A DNA stretch of 33,730 nucleotides from an uncultured Flavobacteriaceae bacterium (GCA_937930675.1 CALHCC010000028.1:1-33730), one strand, 5' to 3'; shown: positions 25,693 to 33,730, numbered from the stretch's first letter. The notes: generated by a model not told the origin, from the sequence alone. Numbers and translations: made by a program.

Positions 25693-26751
25693 TTAAAAAT
25701 TGTACTTTTTTAATTTAAAGTCTTTTGGAGTAACTCCTGCATAATGTTTAAAAAATCGGGTAAAATGATTGGCTTCTTCAAATCCTAATTTTCTAGAAAC
25801 ATTGGTAATAGTATCGTCTTCTAGCAGTAAACCTTTGGCAGTATTGATTACTTCTAAACGAATTAATTGACCTATAGAGGTATGCATTTTGGTTTGTACT
25901 TTTTTAGAAAGTGCTTTTACAGATAGATTCATTTTGTCAGCATAAAAACCAACTGATTTTTCTTGAATGTGGTGTTTTTGTAAAAGTTCGATAATATCTT
26001 GAATGAATAAATCTTTATTTTCAAAATCAAAATTTTCTCTAAATTTTCTAGGTGTTTGACCTGTAGCATTTTTAAATATTCTGTTAAAATAAGCATCGTC
26101 CTTAAATCCTAAATCATAAGAAACTTCTTGAATAGATTTGTTTGTAAAGGCAACTTCCTTAAGACTTTCTTGTAATCTTTTAGTACTGATTAACTTTTTA
26201 ACGGATAAGCCTATTTTATTTTTAATGAGTGTTTGTGCATTGTAACCTTTGTCATTAATAAGTGCTACCAAGTCTTGAGAGGTAATGTTGTTTGCATATT
26301 CTTTATCAATAATATCTTTGGTGTCAAAAATAACTTGATATTCTTCTTTATTAGCGTTAAATGGGTTTTGCCAATACCATTGTTTAGAAGAAATATCGAT
26401 AATATTAGAAGAGTTGCTGGCTAAAACAGATTCTGATAAAAAAGAATTACAGTCTTTACATTCTAACAAATCAATATATCCTAAGGATACTAAGTGTTTA
26501 AATAATACACGTACTTCTTTATTGTAAAACTTGCTTTTGTTGTTAAATTCAATTTTACGAACGATAAAGTCTTCTGACAAAAATTTAATATATTGACCTT
26601 TTTCTAAAAAAATAGCTTTTTGTTGCCAATCAAAATAATTGTTAAAATCTACCTGAATACTTCCTTTACCCGATAAAATATGGATTAAGGTGTGCTTTTC
26701 TATAAAGTAAACTTTATTTAGTTCAGGTGTAAATTTTTGTACGTTATTCAA
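25693..26751 (-). CDS. Transcriptional regulator with two tandem AraC DNA-binding domains
   Basis: A 352-residue regulator. Residues 1-145 may be a cupin-like sensor (HILSGKGSIQVDF, EKGQYIKFLSED). Two complete AraC-type double helix-turn-helix domains follow, at about 150-240 and 255-352. Each ends in the family signature: LGFKDDAYFNRIFKNATGQT in the first, LGFEEANHFTRFFKHYAGVT in the second. Ordinary AraC proteins have one such domain. No ATG is available upstream before an in-frame stop at 26764-26766, and the first internal Met is deep in the second domain, so translation must start at TTG 26751 or a nearby codon. It is followed by the YHS and SPW genes. The signal sensed is unknown. Confidence 0.85.
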   Translation of the reverse strand: MNNVQKFTPELNKVYFIEKHTLIHILSGKGSIQVDFNNYFDWQQKAIFLEKGQYIKFLSEDFIVRKIEFNNKSKFYNKEVRVLFKHLVSLGYIDLLECKDCNSFLSESVLASNSSNIIDISSKQWYWQNPFNANKEEYQVIFDTKDIIDKEYANNITSQDLVALINDKGYNAQTLIKNKIGLSVKKLISTKRLQESLKEVAFTNKSIQEVSYDLGFKDDAYFNRIFKNATGQTPRKFRENFDFENKDLFIQDIIELLQKHHIQEKSVGFYADKMNLSVKALSKKVQTKMHTSIGQLIRLEVINTAKGLLLEDDTITNVSRKLGFEEANHFTRFFKHYAGVTPKDFKLKKYNF

Positions 26752-26784
26752 TTTAGTATGGGGTTATTGTAGCAAAACTCAACG

Positions 26785-26792
26785 CAAATTTA
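26785..26792 (-). promoter_or_regulatory. Candidate -7 promoter element of the double-AraC regulator
   Basis: Minus-strand TAAATTTG followed by CG, an exact TAnnTTTG match, 33 bases before the TTG start codon. This supports the short distance to that start. Confidence 0.5.
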
Positions 26793-26828
26793 GAATAATT
26801 TATCTTGATGAATTTAAAAAATATTTAT

Positions 26829-28292
26829 TTATAATTTCTTTTTATTAAACTGTTTTCTAGGTTCATTACTTGGGTGAAGTATTTCTTTAGAGTGTAAAAA
26901 GTGTACTGCTTTTGCAGAATCTATTACTTTTTTAGTACTACGTTCTAACATGTTTGCTTCAAAAGATGTTAGTACACTTTTTCTAATTCCTTCTTTTTCC
27001 CAATATTGTTTTTTACTACATCTTTTAGATACTTCTCGGGCTAATAAAAGAGCATCTAATATGGCTTGGTTGGCTCCTTGTCCTTTAAAAGGACTCATAG
27101 GATGTGCAGCATCGCCAATAAGTGTACAAGCATTATTGTTGTTTAACAAGTTTGGAGTTAGTGGCACTCTATCGTAAACAGGGTAGCCTGTAATAAGTGA
27201 TGTCTCTGTTCTAAATACAATTTCGGGAATAGGAGCGTGCCAATTTTTAACTTTTTGAGAGATTATTTCTTTTAAAGCTGTGGCTCCTTCTTTACTAAGT
27301 TCTTTAGCTTTACTTTCTGTTAAAGGGAAACTAAATTGCCACATGATAGCATTTGCATCGTAAGGCATTGCATACATACGATCATAACCGTTGGCTGTTT
27401 GAAAAACAGTGGAACCATCTAACAATTTACTTTGAATACCGCTAAGTTCTGATAAAGAACAAATACCTAGGATAACAATACAGCCTAAATAGTTTAACGA
27501 AGTGTCTTTATCTCCCATGATAGTTTTGCGTACCGTACTTCTAATACCGTCTGCACCTACTACGATATGTGTATTTTCAGTTTTAATTTTGGAACCTACT
27601 TTAAACTGAAGTGTGGTTTGATTTGGGGTGTTGTTTTGAATATCTATAAGTTGATGTCCCCATTTTACAATATTTTTATTTTGTAATTGTTCTAAAAATG
27701 TATGTCTTAGGGATTGTCTTGAAATGTGTAAGTTGGTTCGTTTTGGTGTTTTTTTAGCATTTTCTTCAATCCATTTTCTGTTTCCCCATTCTGCAATTAA
27801 ATTTCCAGAGGTGTTATATACCTTGTGTTTGGTAGAAATAATACTATCTTTCAAAGAAGTAATTCCTAAAGCTTTTAACTCTTTACTTGCTTGTTGTAGG
27901 GTTAAGCCATATCCTTGATGTCTTTCATCAAAACTTCTATCTCTTTCGTATAACGTAAAAGGAATGCCACGATGAGTACATGCTACCGCTAATGCCATTC
28001 CTCCAATACCACCACCAATAATGGAAATGTGGGGGAGTTCAGTGTTAATTTCAATATTTTTTTGGGTATCAGTTATCGTTAAACCAGAACCTAAACAACT
28101 ATTGCAGGTAGTAGTATGTGCCTTTGGAGATACAGGGATTACTGTTTGTTTTTGTTGTTTAGCTAATTCTAATTGTTTTTGATAATGATGTTTTACCTTT
28201 TTAGGAATGCCTTTACTTTTTTTTCCTTGACCTTTACATTTAGGACATAAAGCAACGTTGTTAAAATTAGAGTTATTTGTTAAGGGTTTCAT
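26829..28292 (-). CDS. FAD-dependent monooxygenase with N-terminal DnaJ-like zinc finger
   Basis: A 487-residue fusion. The first 70 residues have two CxxCxGxG/CxxCxGSG knuckles, CPKCKGQG (Cys16, Cys19) and CNSCLGSG (Cys63, Cys66), separated by a basic 43-residue insert, as in the cysteine-rich zinc domain of DnaJ. The rest is a PHBH-type flavoprotein hydroxylase. The FAD-binding GGGIGG is at 93-98, the second FAD motif is VVGADGIRSTVRKT, and CTLIGDAAHPMSPFKGQGAN is the GD motif. The ATG at 28292 is preferred; a GTG at 28304 is possible. It likely hydroxylates an aromatic or similar hydrophobic compound in the cytoplasm; the substrate is unknown. It is monocistronic, with an operator-like palindrome at its promoter. 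Confidence 0.9.
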   Translation of the reverse strand: MKPLTNNSNFNNVALCPKCKGQGKKSKGIPKKVKHHYQKQLELAKQQKQTVIPVSPKAHTTTCNSCLGSGLTITDTQKNIEINTELPHISIIGGGIGGMALAVACTHRGIPFTLYERDRSFDERHQGYGLTLQQASKELKALGITSLKDSIISTKHKVYNTSGNLIAEWGNRKWIEENAKKTPKRTNLHISRQSLRHTFLEQLQNKNIVKWGHQLIDIQNNTPNQTTLQFKVGSKIKTENTHIVVGADGIRSTVRKTIMGDKDTSLNYLGCIVILGICSLSELSGIQSKLLDGSTVFQTANGYDRMYAMPYDANAIMWQFSFPLTESKAKELSKEGATALKEIISQKVKNWHAPIPEIVFRTETSLITGYPVYDRVPLTPNLLNNNNACTLIGDAAHPMSPFKGQGANQAILDALLLAREVSKRCSKKQYWEKEGIRKSVLTSFEANMLERSTKKVIDSAKAVHFLHSKEILHPSNEPRKQFNKKKL

Positions 28293-28312
28293 TTGTAAGA
28301 TCACTAAAAAGT

Positions 28313-28341
28313 AAAACTAGTATCTTTTAAATACTAGTTTT
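28313..28341 (-). promoter_or_regulatory. Perfect palindrome at the monooxygenase transcription start
   Basis: AAAACTAGTAT (28313-28323) and ATACTAGTTTT (28331-28341) form a perfect 11-bp inverted repeat with a 7-base spacer. It directly follows the -7 element of the monooxygenase gene, an ideal place for a repressor. Alternatively it terminates the upstream 28405-29091 gene, since on the minus strand the stem is followed by ACTTTTT. Confidence 0.55.
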
Positions 28342-28343
28342 TG

Positions 28344-28351
28344 CAAATATA
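28344..28351 (-). promoter_or_regulatory. -7 promoter element of the zinc-finger monooxygenase
   Basis: Minus-strand TATATTTG followed by CAAAA, an exact TAnnTTTG match about 51 bases before the ATG. The palindrome begins 2 bases downstream. Confidence 0.6.
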
Positions 28352-28404
28352 AAGATGTTGAAAATAAAAAAGTGTTTTACGAATGTCTAATTGTACTAAA
28401 GTAT

Positions 28405-29091
28405 TTATAAAGCAAAATTAACATGATGGTTTTTAGGTTTTTTCTTTTTTTGATTAATTAAATCTTTTATTTTAAAAAAAGGTTCTAAATGCTCAACGTC
28501 TTTTTCATCTAAAAGTACCCAATCTACCCATTTAATAGCGTATGTATGATCGTATTCACCAATCAGTTTGTCAAGTAAATGAAATGTTGCTTCTTGTGTT
28601 TTAATTTTCCCGTCATAATTTCTAATATTTAATTCGATACCAATGTCTCCGTATTTTCCATCTTTGTACCTAAAATAAATATCGCAACAGCTAAGTTTAA
28701 CATCTCCATAGTTAACTGTGTGGTGATTTCCAGTAGCTCTTTGCTTTAAAGCATGAATTTTCCATTTTTTTAGTTTTGGAGCTTTTTTTACTAATTTTTT
28801 AACAGTAGCAAAGTGTTTTTTATTTCCTTCTGCAGAAATGGTGAATTCTCTTGTTTTGTTTGATAGAATAGGACTAAACTCAAAAGTTAAGTTAGTTTCT
28901 ACTTTTTTTAATTGGTTTTCAATTTGATTGTAAATTTTTTCAGCTTTTTTTACATCTTCAATATGATGATAAATTTTTTCTTGATGTTTTAGAAACCAAA
29001 CCCAAAACTTTTCTTCTTTTGTTTTTTTGTGAATAACAGAGAATCCAAAGATTATAAAAAGTAGCGGGGTAATAAATAATACTTTTTTCAT
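28405..29091 (-). CDS. Uncharacterised secreted or membrane-anchored protein
   Basis: A 228-residue protein with an N-terminal hydrophobic segment (VLFITPLLFIIFGFSVI) that is a signal peptide or anchor. The rest is lysine-rich. It carries the pattern FWVWFLKHQEKIYHHIEDVK, then NLTFEFSPILSNKTREFTIS, then KAPKLKKWKIHALKQRA. I recognise this as a widespread uncharacterised family whose members read 'FW.WF......LTFEFs......EF.iSA.G....F..V..L...AP.L..W.i'. A family number could not be recalled. A vicinal CC pair sits in 'DVKLSCCDIYFRYKDGK'. Function is unknown. It lies between the monooxygenase and the NACHT gene with no sign of co-transcription with either. Confidence 0.75.
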   Translation of the reverse strand: MKKVLFITPLLFIIFGFSVIHKKTKEEKFWVWFLKHQEKIYHHIEDVKKAEKIYNQIENQLKKVETNLTFEFSPILSNKTREFTISAEGNKKHFATVKKLVKKAPKLKKWKIHALKQRATGNHHTVNYGDVKLSCCDIYFRYKDGKYGDIGIELNIRNYDGKIKTQEATFHLLDKLIGEYDHTYAIKWVDWVLLDEKDVEHLEPFFKIKDLINQKKKKPKNHHVNFAL

Positions 29092-29293
29092 TTTAAGAAG
29101 ATTTTAAATTCTTTTTAAGTTAAGAATTAATATTAATTTTTTCAATTAAAAATGAAAGTACTAGTGTAAATACATCATGAAACTATGAGAATACTGGACG
29201 AAGTGTTTTAAAATTGTTAAAAAGAATAAAATATAGATAAGTATTTGTGTATCAGTTTTCTGTTGTTTAAGAGTAATGATTGCTTTATAAACT

Positions 29294-32200
29294 TTACAAT
29301 GATGAAACAAAATTAAAAGCCTCGTTAAATTCCATAGGTTTTGATAAGTTAGAAATATGTTTGTTTTCAATGATTTTGATAAATCGGTTTACATGAAATA
29401 AAGTATCTTTTTCTGATGCTCTTTTTAATTTTACTTTAAAAATATTTTTAATTTTATCATAATGATTTATCACTAAGTTTTCAATATATTTTTCAAAAAA
29501 TATCTTTAAATTATAAACCTGTCTAGAATCTTTCCAATCATTTAAATAAATAAAATCAAAAAGATGTGTAATAATTTGGTCGTCTTTGTAGTAATTATAT
29601 TCATCTGATCCTATTAAGTCATAACTTTCTAAGTCTTCAAAATGTTTTTCTTTTGTTTTGTTCAATATAAAGTTTATAATATAAGGGTGGTTTGATGTAA
29701 ATAAAATTTCTAAGGCATCCCTTTTATATTTAAATATGGTATGTGGTGTTTGTAAATATTCAACAGCTTTTTGTGTACAAAATTGATTACTTGACGAATC
29801 TGTCTGAAATAAGATTTTTAAAGCATTCCAACAATAATCCGTGTTAATATCATTACAATAATCTTTTAATGAATCTTGTAATTGAAAATTTTTAATAAAA
29901 AGTGAAAAGTTAGATGAAGAATAATAATTACTTGTTAGAAAGTAAGCTTTAATTTCTGTTTCTACAGTAGTCAAACAATTTTCTATAGCATAATCAATGT
30001 ACTTATTTTCAATAAAAATGGGTAACGATTTATTTTGAATGAGTTGTATGATATGATTTTCAAATTTAACAAGGTCTCCACACCATTTTTTTATTTGAAT
30101 AAAGATTTTGTCATCGTTATTGGATACTAATAAATAAGGAAGTAATTTTAAAATAAATGATTGATCTATATCGATATTTAATTTATTTTTAAAGTAGTAT
30201 ATTAATTCAATTTTCTTATAGCTATTGTTTAAATAACTAAACCCTTTTCTATTATTATTTAAAGCCCAAACATTCTTAAAATTAAGTTCATTGGTTACTT
30301 TGGTAGACCAGTTAGCAATTTGTTTTATTTGATGTGTGTTGACTTTAATTTCAGGATTATGTTCAAGTTGTTCTTTAATTTGTTCAATTAAAATAATAGG
30401 GTGTTTAAGCAGTTCTTTTCTTAGATGTGTAAAATTAATTTTATTTTCATTGGAGTACTCATGTAATATTTCTTCAATTATATTTATAGATGAGTTTAAA
30501 TTATAATATTCATGCCCCATATCATCAGCCCAAGAATTTTCTATAGTATAGAGTATGTCATAATCAATATCACTATAGTTGTCTTTAAATATTAATTCGA
30601 TGCTATTTAATAATTTATCTTTCTCAAATAGTAAATTAAAATTTTCTTGTTTGAAGTTAAGTAAGTTCATTTTTTGTTGATTTTGAGCTTCAATAGTAAA
30701 TACGGGTTGGTTAAATTGAATTCCTAATTTTTGAAGTTTCTCATCAAATAAAACAGCTAATTCAGTTGAATTAAAGCACCTAATATCATTTCTTAATCGC
30801 TCAAATTCATCATTTATAATATCTTTTTTGTGAATAATTTTTGTAACAATAGAGTCTATATTAAATTCAGAAACAAAAAGTGATATATTAATGTAATCTT
30901 TACGGGGGAATTTGTTTGCTATATGTTCACATAAGTAATTTTTTGTATTACTTAATTTACAAATCTTTAAAATGGTAGATTTTTGACTACTAGAATAGCA
31001 TAAGTAATCTTTTTCAATACTTTCATACAAGTCAATTATAAATTGATTGTTTTTTTTGACTTTTTCAACAGCTTTTTGAAGTAGATCATCTGTTATTTTA
31101 TTAAAAATATGATGTTCTTTAGTGAAAAATAATTTAAATACCTCTAGAAATAAATTATCGTTATCAATCTTAAGTAATAGTTTGTCTATAATCCAGCTAT
31201 AGCCTCCCATCTTTACTTTACTAGGTGTTTTTCGTTCTTCTAAATTGTTTTCTTTTTTAAACTCTTCAAAAAAGAATCGGAAATAGTTATCTATATGAGA
31301 TTCTAATTTTAATAAGTTCATTAAGCGGTACCGAATCTTTTCATCATCAAAATCAATAAAAGATTCAATTAAAAATGACAAGAATGAGTTGTTTTCTTTT
31401 GTTAATTTTAACAAATAAATGGTATTTAAAATTTCTTCTTTGGTGTTTAACGTTACGTTATTAGACCTTATCATTTTTTTAAAAAGACTTATTAATTTTT
31501 GTTTGTTATCGTAAATAGAAAGGTGTCCTAATAAATATAATGCTGATTGGATTACTCTAAAATGGTAATTTTTGTTACTAATAATATAAATTAAGTATTC
31601 TTGGTTTTCAGCACAATCTCCAAATTTGCCAATCTCCTCTATAGTATAATCTTCGCTTATCCAAAGACTTTTATCAATACATTGTTGTTTAAAGTAGTCT
31701 TGAAATATTTTTATTTTGATGCGTTTACTAATTCTGTTGTTATCAAACTTAAAAAACAGTTCATTTTCGTTTTTTAATAACCAATCAACTATAAAGTTAT
31801 GAGTGCTATCATCTACTATTTGTAATAAAAAGCTTAGTGTGTTAATTAAGTTAGGGTGAATTTTGTTACAATCTTTAATAATAAATTGTAATAGAATTTT
31901 TTCTTTCTCTAATTCCGAAAAAAAAATAGCAGCAAAATATTCTTGAATGTTTCTGTTTTCAAAACTAAAATGATATTCATCACTACTAATTAATGGGGAT
32001 AATGTAAATTGATTTACATAGCTATAGCTATTATTTAGTAGTTTCTTTAGATGTTTTTTTGATAGGCTAGTAGTTTGCATTAACTCACCTACAATTCCAA
32101 TTTTAGGGGCTTCGTTTGTAAAAAGAAAACTATCATAAGGTCTTTTCTCTAGTTTGTCTACATTATCTTTTAATCGTTGTTCTATGTAGGTTCTCCATAA

Positions 32201-33427
32201 TTCTGAGAAGTTATTTGTTAGTTGATTATTTTTGTTGATATACTCTGCTAGTATTTCGGTTTGTTGTGGAGATTTAATAAAATCTAGATGCTTATTGTTA
32301 AACGAAAAGTCTCTGATATTAACGTTTGGGCATAATTTTTCTAATAAATTAAACGATTCATCGTAAGAGAAGTCTTTAAGGTAATAGGTGTTAAAATTAG
32401 AAGCGTTTCTTACTATTGAATTGTAAATATTGTTTCTACAGCTAATAATATATTTACTGTTTAGACTTTGTTTTTGTGTAAAAAGATGAAGTTCACTTTT
32501 AAAATGTTCTATATTTTGTATTTCATCAATTCCATCTAAAATAAATAAAGGATAAGGAGTGTTTTTTAATTTTTGGGGTAAGTAATTCTTTAAAGTTTCA
32601 CGAGAGGAAAAATTTCTTAAATTCCTATAAATAGGAGTATAACTATTTTGCTCTCCCTCTTTCCAATACATACAAGCAATTTGTTGCAATAGACAGGTTT
32701 TTCCTGTTCCCGGGTTGCCTAAAATAGCAATGTAATTCTCTTTGTCTAGTACGTCTTCTATGATTTTTCCTCTGTAATAAAGATGAAACTCTTTACTATT
32801 ATTATTGACAAGTGTTCTTTTAATAAAATTTTCATTTGGTTTTATCTTACCAATGAATTGTAATTTGTCGTTTTCGTTTAAAAAAGTAGTTAATATATCA
32901 ATAGAAAAAATAATAGATTTAAATCTTTCTATTTCTTTATTTATATCTATTTTAAAGGAGAGGTCTTCGTTATAAATCTTTTTATACAATGTAGGATTTA
33001 GTGCAAAAATATTTTTTACGTGATTACTTTTTTCGAGTAATTCTATTTTAAAAGGAAATTTACTTTTCCAAAATGGTTGTATTTTATCGGGTTCATTTCT
33101 GTTAGAAAAATTTGTTTTAGGGCTAATTGCAATAAATACATCATTTTTAGAATTTAATTGATAATTGGTTTCAAGTTCCATAGCTTTTTGGAAAACTTGT
33201 CCTATTTCAACATTTGAAGTGTAGTTTTTACATTCAATAAATATTCTACGAAAAGAATTGTGATTCATGATTTTTAAAAAAACATCAAAACCATTTTGTG
33301 TACCAGCTTTTTGCTTTCTTTCCTTTGTAACAGAAAAACCGATTTTATTAAATAACCATACAAAAAAATCTAAAACATGTCCTTCAAATTCATTACCTAT
33401 TTGTTGGTTGCTTTTCTTTACATTCAT
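29294..33427 (-). CDS. Nuclease-NACHT STAND ATPase, candidate antiviral defence protein
   Basis: A 1377-residue protein. Residues 1-130 form a PD-(D/E)xK (Mrr-like) nuclease domain: Glu14 in GNEFEGHVLD, Asp48 in GFDVFLK, and Glu65/Lys67 in IFIECKNY. A NACHT ATPase follows, with Walker A GNPGTGKT (237-244), Walker B LFILDGIDEI (294-303) and KYIISCRNN as a sensor region, ending near the NACHT-typical ENRNIQEYFAAIFF (about 500). The remaining 850 residues are Leu/Ile/Asn-rich helices, probably an alpha-solenoid sensor. In Avs and bNACHT defence proteins, sensing of a phage product triggers an N-terminal nuclease. That activity here is inference. It is a stand-alone gene next to purL, very rich in Lys, Asn and Ile, suggesting transfer. 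The start ATG at 33427 is the first in frame. Confidence 0.9.
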   Translation of the reverse strand: MNVKKSNQQIGNEFEGHVLDFFVWLFNKIGFSVTKERKQKAGTQNGFDVFLKIMNHNSFRRIFIECKNYTSNVEIGQVFQKAMELETNYQLNSKNDVFIAISPKTNFSNRNEPDKIQPFWKSKFPFKIELLEKSNHVKNIFALNPTLYKKIYNEDLSFKIDINKEIERFKSIIFSIDILTTFLNENDKLQFIGKIKPNENFIKRTLVNNNSKEFHLYYRGKIIEDVLDKENYIAILGNPGTGKTCLLQQIACMYWKEGEQNSYTPIYRNLRNFSSRETLKNYLPQKLKNTPYPLFILDGIDEIQNIEHFKSELHLFTQKQSLNSKYIISCRNNIYNSIVRNASNFNTYYLKDFSYDESFNLLEKLCPNVNIRDFSFNNKHLDFIKSPQQTEILAEYINKNNQLTNNFSELWRTYIEQRLKDNVDKLEKRPYDSFLFTNEAPKIGIVGELMQTTSLSKKHLKKLLNNSYSYVNQFTLSPLISSDEYHFSFENRNIQEYFAAIFFSELEKEKILLQFIIKDCNKIHPNLINTLSFLLQIVDDSTHNFIVDWLLKNENELFFKFDNNRISKRIKIKIFQDYFKQQCIDKSLWISEDYTIEEIGKFGDCAENQEYLIYIISNKNYHFRVIQSALYLLGHLSIYDNKQKLISLFKKMIRSNNVTLNTKEEILNTIYLLKLTKENNSFLSFLIESFIDFDDEKIRYRLMNLLKLESHIDNYFRFFFEEFKKENNLEERKTPSKVKMGGYSWIIDKLLLKIDNDNLFLEVFKLFFTKEHHIFNKITDDLLQKAVEKVKKNNQFIIDLYESIEKDYLCYSSSQKSTILKICKLSNTKNYLCEHIANKFPRKDYINISLFVSEFNIDSIVTKIIHKKDIINDEFERLRNDIRCFNSTELAVLFDEKLQKLGIQFNQPVFTIEAQNQQKMNLLNFKQENFNLLFEKDKLLNSIELIFKDNYSDIDYDILYTIENSWADDMGHEYYNLNSSINIIEEILHEYSNENKINFTHLRKELLKHPIILIEQIKEQLEHNPEIKVNTHQIKQIANWSTKVTNELNFKNVWALNNNRKGFSYLNNSYKKIELIYYFKNKLNIDIDQSFILKLLPYLLVSNNDDKIFIQIKKWCGDLVKFENHIIQLIQNKSLPIFIENKYIDYAIENCLTTVETEIKAYFLTSNYYSSSNFSLFIKNFQLQDSLKDYCNDINTDYCWNALKILFQTDSSSNQFCTQKAVEYLQTPHTIFKYKRDALEILFTSNHPYIINFILNKTKEKHFEDLESYDLIGSDEYNYYKDDQIITHLFDFIYLNDWKDSRQVYNLKIFFEKYIENLVINHYDKIKNIFKVKLKRASEKDTLFHVNRFIKIIENKHISNLSKPMEFNEAFNFVSSL

Positions 33428-33506
33428 TTAAAACATTTTTATAAAATTACAGAATCACTATTGAGAATCATACTTTTATTTATTCACAAACAAAAAATGT
33501 TTTAAA
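33427..33506. repeat. Widely spaced perfect 14-bp inverted repeat before the NACHT gene
   Basis: TTTAAAACATTTTT (33427-33440) and AAAAATGTTTTAAA (33493-33506) are exact reverse complements, 52 bases apart, spanning the NACHT promoter region. One arm touches the start codon. It may be regulatory or a chance match in AT-rich DNA. Confidence 0.45.
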
Positions 33507-33518
33507 CAGAAGACATCA

Positions 33519-33555
33519 AAAAAAGCCTCAAGAATTTTCTTGAGGCTTTTTTATA
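33519..33555 (-). terminator. Rho-independent terminator of purL
   Basis: AAAAAAGCCTCAAGA (33519-33533) pairs perfectly with TCTTGAGGCTTTTTT (33538-33552) around a 4-base loop. T residues follow on both strands, so it may also work in the other direction. It starts 19 bases after the purL stop. Confidence 0.94.
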
Positions 33556-33573
33556 TTTTATAAATATGATTAC

Positions 33574-33730
33574 TTATTTAGTTAACCATTCTTTAGCGTT
33601 TACAAAAGCTTCTAACCAAGGAGAAACTTCGTCGTTTCTATCCGTAGGGTAGTTTGCCCAGTTCCATTGGAAAATAGAACGCTCAATATGTGGCATCATT
33701 ACTAAGTGACGACCATCCTCAGAACTCATC
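33574..33730 (-). CDS. purL: Phosphoribosylformylglycinamidine synthase, 3' end only
   Basis: Only the last 52 codons lie in the window. They read MSSEDGRHLVMMPHIERSIF, then QWNWANYPTDRNDEVSPWLE and AFVNAKEWLTK. The PHIER segment carries the His and Glu of the class I glutamine amidotransferase triad, and 'SEDGRHLVMMPHIER...W' is the C-terminus of the large single-chain PurL, the fourth step of purine synthesis. The cysteine of the triad and the synthase domains lie beyond the window edge. It ends in a strong terminator. Confidence 0.88.
   Translation of the reverse strand, partial: MSSEDGRHLVMMPHIERSIFQWNWANYPTDRNDEVSPWLEAFVNAKEWLTK

Noticed and set aside
29092-29293. Toxin-antitoxin or small RNA gene between the NACHT gene and the secreted protein
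   Set aside because: No coding frame with a plausible start, no strong hairpin and no promoter consensus were found in these 200 bases.
29161-29370. Minus-strand 69-codon frame overlapping the end of the NACHT gene
   Set aside because: Mostly non-coding AT-rich sequence with no start signal or family resemblance; the NACHT frame fully explains the overlap.

Overview
The window is low in G+C and densely coded. It looks like a chromosome segment from a marine-type member of the Flavobacteriaceae (Bacteroidota). The evidence is the gene families present (Smr-less MutS2, DUF6452/DUF6048 pair, VF530, SUI1/YciH, YbiT-like ABC-F protein), lipoproteins with acidic residues just after the lipobox cysteine, and several exact matches to the Bacteroidota -7 promoter element TAnnTTTG. 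Strong purine-rich Shine-Dalgarno sites are generally not seen. No rRNA, tRNA, CRISPR array or insertion sequence was recognised.

Layout. (1) Positions 1-7080: the 3' end of a DUF721/DciA-like gene, a minus-strand AraC-type regulator, then a tight seven-gene plus-strand operon closed by a strong hairpin terminator. Its order is Sll0783-type protein, Nit1 nitrilase, radical SAM enzyme, GNAT-like protein, AIR-synthase-like protein, small Slr0801/MSMEG_0570-type protein, flavin-dependent oxidoreductase. This is the complete Nit1C (nitBCDEFGH) cluster, known from nitrogen-starved cyanobacteria and cyanide-assimilating pseudomonads. Its exact chemistry is unsettled. (2) 7118-11164: a surface lipoprotein and a large secreted protein joining a gluzincin-type peptidase domain, a beta-propeller and a beta-barrel-like C-terminus. 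(3) 11204-20950: core genes mutS2, ung, SUI1, a small membrane protein, a 2OG-Fe(II) oxygenase with DUF6048 and DUF6452, a DEAD-box helicase, VF530 and an ABC-F ATPase. (4) 21156-24670: an AT-rich membrane acyltransferase, a structured RNA candidate and uvrB. (5) 24766-28404: a stress-like minus-strand group of SPW-type membrane protein, secreted YHS protein, an unusual regulator with two AraC DNA-binding domains, and a zinc-finger/FAD-monooxygenase fusion with an apparent operator at its promoter. (6) 28405-33730: an uncharacterised secreted protein, a 1377-residue nuclease-NACHT STAND ATPase (antiviral defence candidate), and the 3' end of purL.

Two systems deserve most attention. The first is the Nit1C operon, here under a probable AraC-type rather than Fis/NtrC-type regulator. 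The second is the single-gene PD-(D/E)xK-NACHT protein next to purL. Further oddities are the zinc-finger monooxygenase, the double-AraC regulator, the peptidase-propeller-barrel protein, an ABC-F protein with a ruined second Walker A, and possible leaderless transcripts. All family assignments come from reading motifs and remembered family features; no database search was run.
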